DNA of 64,000 nt from Ulvibacter algarum (GTDB lineage: Bacteria > Bacteroidota > Bacteroidia > Flavobacteriales > Flavobacteriaceae): positions 868,001 to 932,000 of the forward strand of contig CANLBJ010000001.1 of assembly GCA_947488905.1 (NCBI GenBank). The letters run 5' to 3'. The position numbers and the translations under genes were made by a program. The notes under the pieces are model-generated. The model saw nothing but the letters and a program-made list of their open reading frames with translations. It was not told the DNA's origin and made no database searches. Below are positions 52,048-61,110 of the stretch, piece by piece; position 1 is the first letter of the stretch, and each line of letters starts with the position of its first letter.

Positions 52048-53559
52048 TTAATCTAAAGATTTAAATAAATTATATGATTCTTTAGGTGTTCCTTCAAGGT
52101 CAATTAGTCCAAAGTGTTCTTGTTTGTTTTTACGCCAAGGGTATATACCCGCAACAGAAGAAGGAATGTTTTCAAAATCATATAAGGTCCAAAAAAGATA
52201 GTTTCGGCTATCTTTTTTTTGCATTTCTAAGAACTTCTTGTAGTACGTGTATTGATCGTTTTCATCATTCCCAAAAACATTCCAGAAGCCAAAATCTGTA
52301 GACAGACCAAACTCTTGTAGCACAATTGGTTTATCGCTTTTTGCTTCAATAGTATCATAAGCTTCTGGCAGTGATTCTAATGATTGATAATGATGAAAAC
52401 TTATATAGTCTACCGTGTTTACTAAATGTGTGGCAGCAACAGCTGTAGACCATCCTACGGTAGTTGGGTGTATACTATCTGTTTCTTTTATGGCGTGATT
52501 CATTTCTGTGAGCCAAGCCTTTACACGTTGTTCTCCTCTAGATTCAAAATCTAGATCTGGTTCATTTTTAATATCCCAGCTATGCAATGCTTTATGGTTG
52601 CCCACAGCCGCCACTATGGTTTGTGCGTGCAATTGTGTTCTTGACCAGTCTAAGACAGAATAATCTCCATAAAAATCAAAAAGCGTGATAATCACGTCAA
52701 GATTATTAACTTCTGCCACATCTAATAATTTTATTAATTTTTTAATTTTTATTTCTGAAACGTTCGCCCCACCAAAATCATCATAACCTATAAAAATCCT
52801 AATACTTTTAAACCCTAGCATATTTATTTTTTGGAAGTCTGAGTTAATTATTTCCGAAGAAAAAGAAGTATTAAAAGTGTCCCAAGAACTATCTTTTGGG
52901 TAATAATTAAGACCAATTACTGTCTCAAATTTTTTAGGTTGGGTATTAGAATTTGATGTCTTACCGACCTTAATTTTTTCTTGGTGTCTTATACGCCAGT
53001 AGCCATCTTCTAGCAACATCATTATTTTATAGCTAGCTATTTCTGTAGTATCAAATTTAAAAATTTCGTTTACATAGGTAGCGCTGTATGTTCTTACATT
53101 GTTGTCTGTAAAAGTCACCATATTACCATCTGCACTATAAAAATCTAGTGTGATGTCGTGATTTAATGTGGTAGATTCTATTCTTGTCTTATGGTCTGCA
53201 TTGTGATTAACAATGGCAATCAAGTTTTCTTTAGCGTTTTTTGTATACACATCTTGAATACCCTGCGTATCTCCACTCCTCAGGCTTTGCGCTCTTGCAT
53301 ACCAGGCATCTAAATAATGTTGCTCGATAATTTGAAGAGAGGGTTGCTCCATAGGTCTGCCCTCATTATTTAGTTCTTTCCAGGTTACTTTTGGGGTGTA
53401 ATAGTTTTCTTTTGTCACATCTTGATGAAACATACTTGCTCTATCTGCACCCGTGTTTAAGTAATTTAATATTTGTGCAATACCAAAAAGGATGAAGCCA
53501 TTGACTAGAATAAATCCAGCAATTAAAAAAATTCTATATGTAATCTTGTTTGCTTTCAA
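52048..53559 (-). CDS. Membrane-anchored GH5-like glycoside hydrolase
   Basis: A 503-residue protein with an N-terminal membrane anchor (FLIAGFILVNGFILFGIAQIL). Residues 70-195 form an NTF2-like domain (IEQHYLDAWYARAQSLRSGD). From about 210 a clan GH-A barrel follows: FKSIRIFIGYDDFGG, acid/base Glu in LHSWDIKNEPD, and nucleophile Glu in PIVLQEFGLS. Such enzymes cut beta-linked glucans or mannans. A polymer-trimming or release role in the same locus is likely. It overlaps the upstream gene by four bases and is the third gene of a minus-strand operon. Confidence 0.85.
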   Translation of the reverse strand: MKANKITYRIFLIAGFILVNGFILFGIAQILNYLNTGADRASMFHQDVTKENYYTPKVTWKELNNEGRPMEQPSLQIIEQHYLDAWYARAQSLRSGDTQGIQDVYTKNAKENLIAIVNHNADHKTRIESTTLNHDITLDFYSADGNMVTFTDNNVRTYSATYVNEIFKFDTTEIASYKIMMLLEDGYWRIRHQEKIKVGKTSNSNTQPKKFETVIGLNYYPKDSSWDTFNTSFSSEIINSDFQKINMLGFKSIRIFIGYDDFGGANVSEIKIKKLIKLLDVAEVNNLDVIITLFDFYGDYSVLDWSRTQLHAQTIVAAVGNHKALHSWDIKNEPDLDFESRGEQRVKAWLTEMNHAIKETDSIHPTTVGWSTAVAATHLVNTVDYISFHHYQSLESLPEAYDTIEAKSDKPIVLQEFGLSTDFGFWNVFGNDENDQYTYYKKFLEMQKKDSRNYLFWTLYDFENIPSSVAGIYPWRKNKQEHFGLIDLEGTPKESYNLFKSLD

Positions 53560-54803
53560 TTGATAGCTTTTTTAACTTTTTTAGAAATACCTAAAGCATT
53601 TATAGTAAATACATAATCACCTTTAGGGTAGAAGTCTTCGGAAATATTAAAACTAGCAAATCCGTCTTTTGAAGAAGCTTTTTGTGTTTCTATATTCCCA
53701 TCAATTGATAATGTCACCTCGGCTCCGTCTGGTATGAGTTGGCCTAAATAACTTTTAAGAGGGCCAACCTCTATGGTTCTATTGTTTTCAGAAAACTGTA
53801 TTTCAAATTCTTTTAAAATAGATTTAAAAGCAATGGCTATTTCTTGAGACTTTGCTAACCCCGGGATGCTTGCTTTTATTTTTAAAGTTGTGGGAGCATT
53901 AGGGAAAATAAGTTTTGCAGATGCGATACCATTAATAGTATTAGATGAGGTTCTAAAAATCTGGTTAGAGTCATCACGCCCTATAAATTGTACAAGTGTG
54001 CCATCTGTGATTATATTATTGTAAGCATCTTTTAATATAGAAGTGTTTATTGTGAGTATTTGATTTCCATCTGCAAAAGGATGAACTCTTTCAAAAGATA
54101 TTTTAAAATCTTGTGGCTGGTTTGCAAATACATCAATATTCATCTCCTTAGATGAACTGTTTTCTAATAGTGCTGTAGCAAAAATGCGCCCTTTCTTTTT
54201 TGGTGAGAAAATATGTTTCCAAGCAATTCGCTTATTAATCACTAACGGAAATGTTTGAGTATTTACATCTCTCTGTTCATTAATTGTAACCGGAGTTTTG
54301 TCTAACAGTAAGTTGTCATATATATCTGTAGGCGTAGCAACTATCATTGTAAAATCTCTACCGCCAGCAATAATACTTGGTGGTCCTACATAGGTTTCGG
54401 CTATTTTCTCAAAAGAAGTATGTGGTAGTATTTCAAAGCTTCCGGTATCTAAACTTTTTCCGTGCGCAAAAAAGGTCCATTGTATCCATCCAGATTTCTT
54501 TGTTATAAAATTAGGGATCTCAAATTTTATAGGTTCTTTTTTTGGGTCTACAGACAGTACTGTTATACCATAAGATGTGGAGAGTTGAAGAAAGACTTCG
54601 GTTAGATTTGATGATTTTATGTTCTCAATTTTTCCAGAAAGAGTAATGGTGTCTCCTGCAACATATTTTGTATTATTTTCTATAAGTACACCAGTAAGCG
54701 CTTGATTATCACTAATCAAATAATCATCCTGTATAGATTGAAACCCAATACATATAATTATTACAGGTAGTATAAACCAGATATGTTTAAAGACTTTTTT
54801 CAT
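53556..54803 (-). CDS. Exported protein with repeated Ig-like domains (415 aa)
   Basis: A signal or anchor (FKHIWFILPVIIICIGFQSI) is followed by about four beta-sandwich units, for example GDTITLSGKIENIKSSNLTEVFLQLS and FADGNQILTINTSILKDAYNNIITDG, the latter resembling invasin/BIg-type domains. No catalytic motif is visible. It is encoded between the large membrane protein and the glycoside hydrolase, one base after the former and overlapping the latter by four, so the three probably form an envelope complex. Confidence 0.7.
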   Translation of the reverse strand: MKKVFKHIWFILPVIIICIGFQSIQDDYLISDNQALTGVLIENNTKYVAGDTITLSGKIENIKSSNLTEVFLQLSTSYGITVLSVDPKKEPIKFEIPNFITKKSGWIQWTFFAHGKSLDTGSFEILPHTSFEKIAETYVGPPSIIAGGRDFTMIVATPTDIYDNLLLDKTPVTINEQRDVNTQTFPLVINKRIAWKHIFSPKKKGRIFATALLENSSSKEMNIDVFANQPQDFKISFERVHPFADGNQILTINTSILKDAYNNIITDGTLVQFIGRDDSNQIFRTSSNTINGIASAKLIFPNAPTTLKIKASIPGLAKSQEIAIAFKSILKEFEIQFSENNRTIEVGPLKSYLGQLIPDGAEVTLSIDGNIETQKASSKDGFASFNISEDFYPKGDYVFTINALGISKKVKKAIN

Positions 54804-57800
54804 TTAATTAGGGTTTCCTATATAACTATTAACTTGAATACTTATGTAAGAGTAGTTTTTATTTTTAACAGGAATGAGTGTTTGAGTTGGGTCATCTAAA
54901 ATTCTATCAGGGACTACTTTATTTGATATTTCTTTGTTTGGTAAACCATTAATAAATACGTTTCTTAACGATGTATTTAAAATAGTTCTCTCGTCATTAT
55001 TACCTAAAGGGACTTTAAAGTTTACTTTTCTTTGTGGTCTTACACTTTCTTCAATATAATTACTAGACACATTTATTAGCTTTTTGTCATCGTCATAATA
55101 AGATATAAGTAATTGTGGTATGGTAGCATTTTGAATACCAGTATTAAAAAGTGATCCTTCTATAAAACCATCATTAATTTTATGGTCTTGTATTGCTAGC
55201 CCATCATATAGATCTGTTGTGGCAACATTAGCAGAAACTTGCAAATTAAAAGAGACTGGCACTTCGTTTAGAACAATTGGTGTAAATTCATTAGGGTCAA
55301 AAACCTCTGGTGGGGGAGGAGCGTCAAAGTTACTCCATGCAATACCCTCAAAGTCAATTCTAAAATTTGATGACTCTTTTGCAAACAGTTTATGTTTAAT
55401 AATATCTTTTGCATTATAAGTAGCTAATATTTTATTGTCTTTAGAATATAATGTAGCTTGAATAGCAATATCTGCGGGTATAAAATCTATGTTTTGTAAA
55501 GTACCTACAATAGAGTATTCTTCGCCAACCTTTACTAGTTTTGCAGATAGTACTTCTACAACGGGTTGTTTTAAAACATCTTCATGATAGGTTTTTCCAG
55601 AAGTTACTCTTCTTCTTCCGTGGTTATAAAAAGTGGTGGTGTTTTCAGAAAAAAGTTGATCTGGTGGTATGTCAAGATCAATATTTTGAGGCGTGATAAA
55701 CCATTTATTATTAATTTTTTTAACCTCAATAATTTCTTGAGTATTAAACACCTTTAAAGGAGTAATCCATTTAGTAAATGTTTTAAGTTTTGCTACGCTA
55801 TCATTTTCTTGAATCGCAATAGTGCTAATAGCATCTAGTTTTGCGTAAGAACTTAATAAACCATCAGAAACAGACACTTCTAGCATGTACTGTGATTTAG
55901 ATTTTCCGCTCTCAGGGTTTATATAAGAGTACGCTTTTTCAAAATTTTTAAAATCAAGAGCGTCATAATAAGCTTTCACTACATTACTTCCAGTAAGTTG
56001 CGCAGTGTTTTTTAGGTAAAACGTATAACCTCCAAAAGCAAAAACGACAATCATAATCAGTATCCATAAATAAGATATGTAGAATAACCACTTATTAGGC
56101 GGAGTGTACTTTTGCTCAAAAGCGAGGTAAGTATATGCGTGTTGTGATGATCTTTTTAAAGTACGGAACCATATAGAACGCAAGTTGATAAGCAATGCAA
56201 AAATAACGGTACTTAAAGGAATTATACCCCATAGCAATTTTTGAAATAATGGAACTTCATCTTTGGGTAATACATTGGGTAATGGGGTTACACCTGCACG
56301 TTCCCACACCATGATACCATTTTCTAGTTGTTGTAATCTATGCCAACCAGAAAAATAAAGTATAGGGTCATAAAACTTGTCATTAGAAAAAATATACTTG
56401 AGATGATACTTATCTGGCACCGTAAGAAACTGTTGTAAAGACCCTATTCCTTCTACACCTCTAAACTTAGAGTTTTCTAATCTTTCTACTGCCTTTGTGG
56501 TAAGTTCTGGCAATCTTCTTGCAGAGTGATAATTACCATCTACAGTCATAGCTTTTGTCTGAGCAGAAAGCCAAGCCATCTGGTCACCAAAACCAAGTGG
56601 TAAATACCTCCATTTATCGTGATCATCTTGATTTAAAAAATTAACAATAGGGAGCATGTTAATCTCTTGCGGTTGTGCGGGTCTAAATTTTCCGAGACTA
56701 ACCGTAAATAAGGCAATAAATATAAACACCCCCACTAAGACACCTCCAGTAACACGATGTATTAAAGGACCCCATTTTTCTTGAAGATATTTTTTTATAT
56801 CACCATCAGAAAATCTATATGCAAATTCACCAAATATGGGTAGAATAATAATTGATGCCCACAGAGTAAACCTGTCTAAGGTCAAGATGTTAAAAGCATT
56901 TTCGCCTAGTATAGTGATAGGTATAGAGGTTGTTCCTCCTGTTCCTAATATTGTAAGTATGGCAAACGAAATACCAAAAAAGAGATATCTTTTACTGAAA
57001 TATCTGTAAAATAAATAGGGGAATAATAATAAGAGTATACCCCAAGGGATTAAAAAGAAAACGAGACCAGAAGAAGTAACTTCAAGAAAATTATCTCGAG
57101 AACCATGTGGTATTGGTACTTGAGTAATAGGGTTGTTTTTTGTGTTAATCCAATAAGGAAGAATACAACCAATAATTAATACAAGAGACCCGAGACCAAA
57201 AGTTATTATTCGTTTAAAATAAGATTTAAATGTAGTAAGGAAAACTTTAAAAGTAACCGCTTTAATGTTGCCCACTTTTTCTTTAGAGCCATCCATCAAA
57301 GCCATCCCTATTAATGGAAATATAAAGAAAACCATACCAAAGATAGGTGTAACATGATGTGATGTGATTGTTACTGCTAGCATTGCTAACGATGTGATGA
57401 GGTATTTAATTTTCCCAGTTCTTAACCACAAGTAAATTTCTGGTAGGGTATGTAGCAAGACAGAGATACCTATAATACTAGGCAGTTGTCCAAAAATATG
57501 TAACGTTTCAACAAAAGAACTTGAAAATACAGCAAGTATAGCTGCATATCCAGCTACCGTTCTATTACCGGTAATTAATAGCGCAAAGCGATATACTCCT
57601 GTAATAAAGAGTGTAACGCCTATTAATGCAACGGTAAACATCCCAAATTTGAGCCCACCTATATAGGAGAGTAATCCAATAGTTTGATGCACCAGTGGTG
57701 GGTATCCCATAACGGTAAAGCCTGTATACCAGCTATAATTCCATGGTTCAAACCAACTTTGAGAATAATGCTCTGCAAAAAACAGATGTATAAGAGCATC

Positions 57801-57896
57801 ATAAGTAGTCTCTAAGGTAAAGAAAACAGAGCCTCCATGAAAAAGCAACCCTAAGAGTAGGGCAGTGATAAGATATTTATTAGTCTTCTTTTCCAT
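54804..57896 (-). CDS. Large multi-spanning membrane protein, GT-C/PTPS-related type (1030 aa)
   Basis: Residues 1-400 contain about ten hydrophobic segments; the first loop (TLETTYDALIHLFFAEHYSQ, then FTVMGYPPLVHQTIG) has the Asp-His arrangement and G-x-P-P pattern of the '6-pyruvoyl-tetrahydropterin-synthase related' GT-C-like membrane family. Two more segments lie near residues 555 and 625. The C-terminal 400 residues are periplasmic: an NTF2-like part (YYDALDFKNFEKAYSYINPE) and two beta-rich domains. The ATG at 57896 is chosen because a perfect -7 box (TATATTTG, 57940-57933) overlaps the alternative ATG at 57935. It may be a lipid-linked glycosyltransferase or polymerase. Confidence 0.68.
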   Translation of the reverse strand: MEKKTNKYLITALLLGLLFHGGSVFFTLETTYDALIHLFFAEHYSQSWFEPWNYSWYTGFTVMGYPPLVHQTIGLLSYIGGLKFGMFTVALIGVTLFITGVYRFALLITGNRTVAGYAAILAVFSSSFVETLHIFGQLPSIIGISVLLHTLPEIYLWLRTGKIKYLITSLAMLAVTITSHHVTPIFGMVFFIFPLIGMALMDGSKEKVGNIKAVTFKVFLTTFKSYFKRIITFGLGSLVLIIGCILPYWINTKNNPITQVPIPHGSRDNFLEVTSSGLVFFLIPWGILLLLFPYLFYRYFSKRYLFFGISFAILTILGTGGTTSIPITILGENAFNILTLDRFTLWASIIILPIFGEFAYRFSDGDIKKYLQEKWGPLIHRVTGGVLVGVFIFIALFTVSLGKFRPAQPQEINMLPIVNFLNQDDHDKWRYLPLGFGDQMAWLSAQTKAMTVDGNYHSARRLPELTTKAVERLENSKFRGVEGIGSLQQFLTVPDKYHLKYIFSNDKFYDPILYFSGWHRLQQLENGIMVWERAGVTPLPNVLPKDEVPLFQKLLWGIIPLSTVIFALLINLRSIWFRTLKRSSQHAYTYLAFEQKYTPPNKWLFYISYLWILIMIVVFAFGGYTFYLKNTAQLTGSNVVKAYYDALDFKNFEKAYSYINPESGKSKSQYMLEVSVSDGLLSSYAKLDAISTIAIQENDSVAKLKTFTKWITPLKVFNTQEIIEVKKINNKWFITPQNIDLDIPPDQLFSENTTTFYNHGRRRVTSGKTYHEDVLKQPVVEVLSAKLVKVGEEYSIVGTLQNIDFIPADIAIQATLYSKDNKILATYNAKDIIKHKLFAKESSNFRIDFEGIAWSNFDAPPPPEVFDPNEFTPIVLNEVPVSFNLQVSANVATTDLYDGLAIQDHKINDGFIEGSLFNTGIQNATIPQLLISYYDDDKKLINVSSNYIEESVRPQRKVNFKVPLGNNDERTILNTSLRNVFINGLPNKEISNKVVPDRILDDPTQTLIPVKNKNYSYISIQVNSYIGNPN

Positions 57897-57932
57897 TATC
57901 ATTAAAAGTACATCATTTATTTTCTTCTGGTT

Positions 57933-58047
57933 CAAATATACGAGTTTCGATTAATGGTACATCTGTCGATGAGTGGTATTCGTCTACACTAACACTTCAG
58001 CCATCGAAGAATCACTATTTAAGCCTTTCAATGGTTATATGTTTGCA
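57933..58047. promoter_or_regulatory. Divergent promoter region with three regulon boxes on a 21-bp grid (site 4)
   Basis: Boxes ACATCTG (57959), TCGTCTA (57980) and CCATCGA (58001) start 21 bp apart and lie exactly 84, 63 and 42 bp before TTGCA at 58043; the rightward -7 element is a perfect TATGTTTG (58038-58045). On the minus strand CCACTCATCGAC (57976-57965) precedes a perfect leftward -7 element TATATTTG (57940-57933) for the large membrane-protein operon. One regulator could thus serve both directions. Confidence 0.72.
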
Positions 58048-58079
58048 GTATAAATAATAACAATCTAAAATATATAACT

Positions 58080-58895
58080 ATGAAAACTGGAATTATAATC
58101 CCTTGCTACAATGAAGAAAAGCGCCTTGATACAGATGCATTTTTAACATTCATTAAAGAAAACTCAGACTATCATTTATGTTTTGTTAATGATGGTAGTA
58201 AAGATGATACAGACGCTGTATTAAGAGGTATGAAAAGCCAAGCTCCTAATGACATTACAATTATAGATGTAAAGAAGAATATGGGTAAAGCTACCGCTGT
58301 ACGTGCAGGAGCTCGTTATTTATATAATGTACCAAGTATTGCAAGAGTAGGTTTTATGGATGCAGATTTATCTACAGACTTCAAAGACTTCAAAGACTTA
58401 GTGAAGACTTTGAAGTCTAACGAGAACCTCTCTGTAGTGTTTGGTTCTCGTAACTCTGGTGGTGAAGGGATAGAACGAAATGCTTTGAGAGGTCTTTTCT
58501 CAAAGGTTATAAAATCATTCATTCTTTTTATTCTTGGTTTACCTATTCGTGATACTCAATGTGGTGCTAAGGTGTTTTCAAAATCAATTATTCCTGTTGT
58601 TTATGGTGAAGAGTTTATGACTAGATGGTTATTTGACCTTGAGATCTTCTTACGCTTAAAAGCTTTCTTCGGAAAACAGAATGTAATGAACATTATTCAA
58701 GAACAACCTTTAATGAGATGGGTACACGTAGATGACTCTAAACTAGGTTTAAAAGACTCACTAGTAATACCAGCTAAGTTATTTCAAATCTGGACAAAAT
58801 ATAATGTTGTAGACAGTCTTAAACTTGCTAAAGTATCTGCAGAGCTACCTTCATTACCAAAATTAGATCATACAATTTTTTCTATTGCAGCGTAA
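58080..58895 (+). CDS. Glycosyltransferase family 2, dolichyl-phosphate-glucose-synthase-like
   Basis: A 271-residue GT2 protein: GIIIPCYNEEKRLDTDAFL, CFVNDGSKDDTD, GKATAVRAGARYL and the metal-binding FMDADLSTDF, then GSRNSGGEGIERNALRGLFS and the acceptor segment IRDTQCGAKVFSK. This resembles enzymes that make polyprenyl-phosphate glucose or mannose from the nucleotide sugar. The product could feed the GT-C-like protein encoded divergently. It is the first gene after promoter site 4, followed by the mannose-6-phosphate isomerase gene. Confidence 0.88.
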   Translation: MKTGIIIPCYNEEKRLDTDAFLTFIKENSDYHLCFVNDGSKDDTDAVLRGMKSQAPNDITIIDVKKNMGKATAVRAGARYLYNVPSIARVGFMDADLSTDFKDFKDLVKTLKSNENLSVVFGSRNSGGEGIERNALRGLFSKVIKSFILFILGLPIRDTQCGAKVFSKSIIPVVYGEEFMTRWLFDLEIFLRLKAFFGKQNVMNIIQEQPLMRWVHVDDSKLGLKDSLVIPAKLFQIWTKYNVVDSLKLAKVSAELPSLPKLDHTIFSIAA

Positions 58896-58920
58896 TAAAA
58901 ATTCTTAAAAAACAAACACT

Positions 58921-59889
58921 ATGAAAGCTTATCCTATAAAATTTAATCCAATACTTAAAGAAAAAGTTTGGGGCGGTAATAAACTAAAAAACATTCTTAA
59001 TAAAGATTCAGCAATGAACAATATAGGAGAAAGCTGGGAAATCTCTGGAGTGAATCAAAACATCTCTACAGTAAATAATGGTTGTTATAAGGATATTACT
59101 TTAAATAAATTGTTGTCATCATATCAGGCAGACTTTTTAGGAGCAGATAACTACAATGTATTTGGAAACGAATTTCCATTGTTGATTAAGTTTTTAGACG
59201 CAAAAACTAATCTTTCTGTGCAGGTACATCCAGATGATAAAATGGCAAAGGCGCATAACTCTTTTGGTAAAACAGAAATGTGGTATATAATGGATAGCGA
59301 TAATGATGCAGAAGTTATTATGGGTCTAAACAAAAATCAAGAAGATATACAAGTTTTAGAAAACGTTACAATTGATAATGTGTATGATGTTTTTAATTCT
59401 GTAAAGGTGCAAAAAGGTGCTCATTATTTTATACCAGCTGGTAAAGTTCACGCAATAGGCGCTGGCGTTTTAGCTGCAGAAATACAACAAACATCAGACA
59501 TTACTTATAGAGTGTATGATTGGGATAGAGTAGACACTTCAGGCAATACTCGCGATTTACATATACACGAAGCTATTTCTGCAACAAAAAGATTTGATGA
59601 AATTGTAGAAACAAATAAACAAGCTTGTGAAAACACAAACACACTTGTAGACTGTGAGTTTTTTACAACTAACTTGATAGAAGTGGATACTAAGACCACT
59701 ACTAATTACAAAACACTAGATTCTTTTGTAATCTTTATGTGTGTAGAAGGAGAAGGTACAATAACCGTAAACCATCATACAGAGACTATTTGCAAAGGTG
59801 AAACAATACTTATACCTGCATGTGCAGAGGTTGTTGATATTAATGGAGACAACTTACAATTATTAGAGGTGTACATAGAAAACCTATAA
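58921..59889 (+). CDS. manA: Class I mannose-6-phosphate isomerase
   Basis: A 322-residue cupin enzyme of the short bacterial type: FNPILKEKVWGGNKLKNIL, GESWEISG, the zinc-binding LSVQVHPDDKMAK (Gln and His), KTEMWYIMD (Glu) and KVHAIGAGVLAAEIQQTSDITYRVYDWDR. It interconverts fructose-6-phosphate and mannose-6-phosphate, supplying GDP-mannose. Its place in this operon suggests a mannose-containing polymer. The gene ends with a six-base overlap onto the convergent DUF4407 gene. Confidence 0.92.
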   Translation: MKAYPIKFNPILKEKVWGGNKLKNILNKDSAMNNIGESWEISGVNQNISTVNNGCYKDITLNKLLSSYQADFLGADNYNVFGNEFPLLIKFLDAKTNLSVQVHPDDKMAKAHNSFGKTEMWYIMDSDNDAEVIMGLNKNQEDIQVLENVTIDNVYDVFNSVKVQKGAHYFIPAGKVHAIGAGVLAAEIQQTSDITYRVYDWDRVDTSGNTRDLHIHEAISATKRFDEIVETNKQACENTNTLVDCEFFTTNLIEVDTKTTTNYKTLDSFVIFMCVEGEGTITVNHHTETICKGETILIPACAEVVDINGDNLQLLEVYIENL

Positions 59890-60984
59890 AACACTTTTCT
59901 GCTTTTTATAAAAAGCATTTGCTTGCTCTTGCATTAACTCTCTTGCAATTTTACGCTTGTAATCATAAAGCTCTTGTTCTTCTGCAATATCAGCATACAC
60001 ACGATTGTTTATCTCACGATCTGTACTAGCAAGAATATCACGTTGTATTTTTTGTTGCGCTACCCAAGATTTTACAGCCCCTTCTTGTTCTGCTAGTTTT
60101 AGATCATAGGCACCTTTAGGTGATAATAACTTTGCAATGATAGGCGAAGTTTCAATCGCCAAGAATAGTAAAAAAATAAAAAATGATGGTAACCAAGGTA
60201 ACTTGTCTAATGCGTTAATACGAGCCATTAATCCATCAAACCCTTCAATAACAGGTTGTGTTTCTGCCACTTTAGTTTCATAATCTGTAGCAATGGCTGC
60301 TATTTGAGTTTCTAAAACTTCTATTTTATCTGCATTTGTTTTCTTTAGTTCTTGTAATGCCGCAAGCTCTGCGTCGTGCTTATCTCTTTTCTCTTTATAA
60401 ACAGGTCCTTTACCTAATCTTTCTGTGCCGGCTGTTCCTTCTGCTTCAGAAATGTACGTGTCGTATAATGTGTTTACAGCTGCTTCTTTGTTGAGAATTT
60501 CATCTTTAAGAGTAGCTATTTCTAGATTTAATGCGGTTGTGGCGGGAGTAAATTGTAAGGCTAATTGGTCTTTGTTTTCTAGCGTCATTTCGTTCTTTTC
60601 TGTGAGAAGGACTTGATTAATTTCTTTTTCAAAGATTTTCATCTCTAATGGTTTTGAGATAACGATGGCAATGATGAGTGCTAGAATAATTCTTGGTGAT
60701 GCCTGGATGAGTTCGTCAAAAAAACTATCTCTTTTTTTAATGGTAGAAACTATAAAGCGATCTAAATTAAAAATAAGCAAGCCCCAAACAATTCCGAAGA
60801 AAATAGAAGCGAAATAGTTGTCAAAGACCGTATAAAGTGCAAAAGATCCAGCGATGGTAGCCATTACTGCTGTAAAAAAAACAGTGGCTCCTATACCAGC
60901 ATATTTTGTGTTTTCGCCAGAAGAGCAGTCTTGTAAAATGTCTATATCTGCACCAGAGCAGAAGATGAAAAAGCGTTGTAACAT
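59884..60984 (-). CDS. DUF4407 membrane protein
   Basis: A 366-residue protein with hydrophobic segments at about residues 28-55, 56-72, 90-105 and 255-275, and a long coiled coil between them (about 120-235, for example LNLEIATLKDEILNKEAAVNTL). The start FFIFCSGADIDILQDCSSGE and the segment FLLFLAIETSPIIAKLLSPKGAYD are DUF4407 signatures. Function is unknown. The gene is transcribed towards the polysaccharide locus and ends within the last codons of manA on the opposite strand. Confidence 0.87.
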   Translation of the reverse strand: MLQRFFIFCSGADIDILQDCSSGENTKYAGIGATVFFTAVMATIAGSFALYTVFDNYFASIFFGIVWGLLIFNLDRFIVSTIKKRDSFFDELIQASPRIILALIIAIVISKPLEMKIFEKEINQVLLTEKNEMTLENKDQLALQFTPATTALNLEIATLKDEILNKEAAVNTLYDTYISEAEGTAGTERLGKGPVYKEKRDKHDAELAALQELKKTNADKIEVLETQIAAIATDYETKVAETQPVIEGFDGLMARINALDKLPWLPSFFIFLLFLAIETSPIIAKLLSPKGAYDLKLAEQEGAVKSWVAQQKIQRDILASTDREINNRVYADIAEEQELYDYKRKIARELMQEQANAFYKKQKSVL

Positions 60985-61068
60985 AAGGGTGTGATTTGAT
61001 CCGCCTAAAAGACGGCGGATAGATTGATGAGACTATATAACGCCAAAATGGTCAGTTTGTTACAAAAA

Positions 61069-61100
61069 AAAGCCTTGATTTTTCAAGGCTTTAGTTTTTT
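61069..61100 (-). terminator. Terminator downstream of the second M56 gene
   Basis: Ten-base stem AAAGCCTTGA/TCAAGGCTTT with a 4-base loop, preceded on the plus strand by an eight-A run (a T-run on the minus strand). It closes the BlaI-M56 transcript about 20 bases after the M56 stop. Confidence 0.85.
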
Positions 61101-61110
61101 TAGGCGTCAC

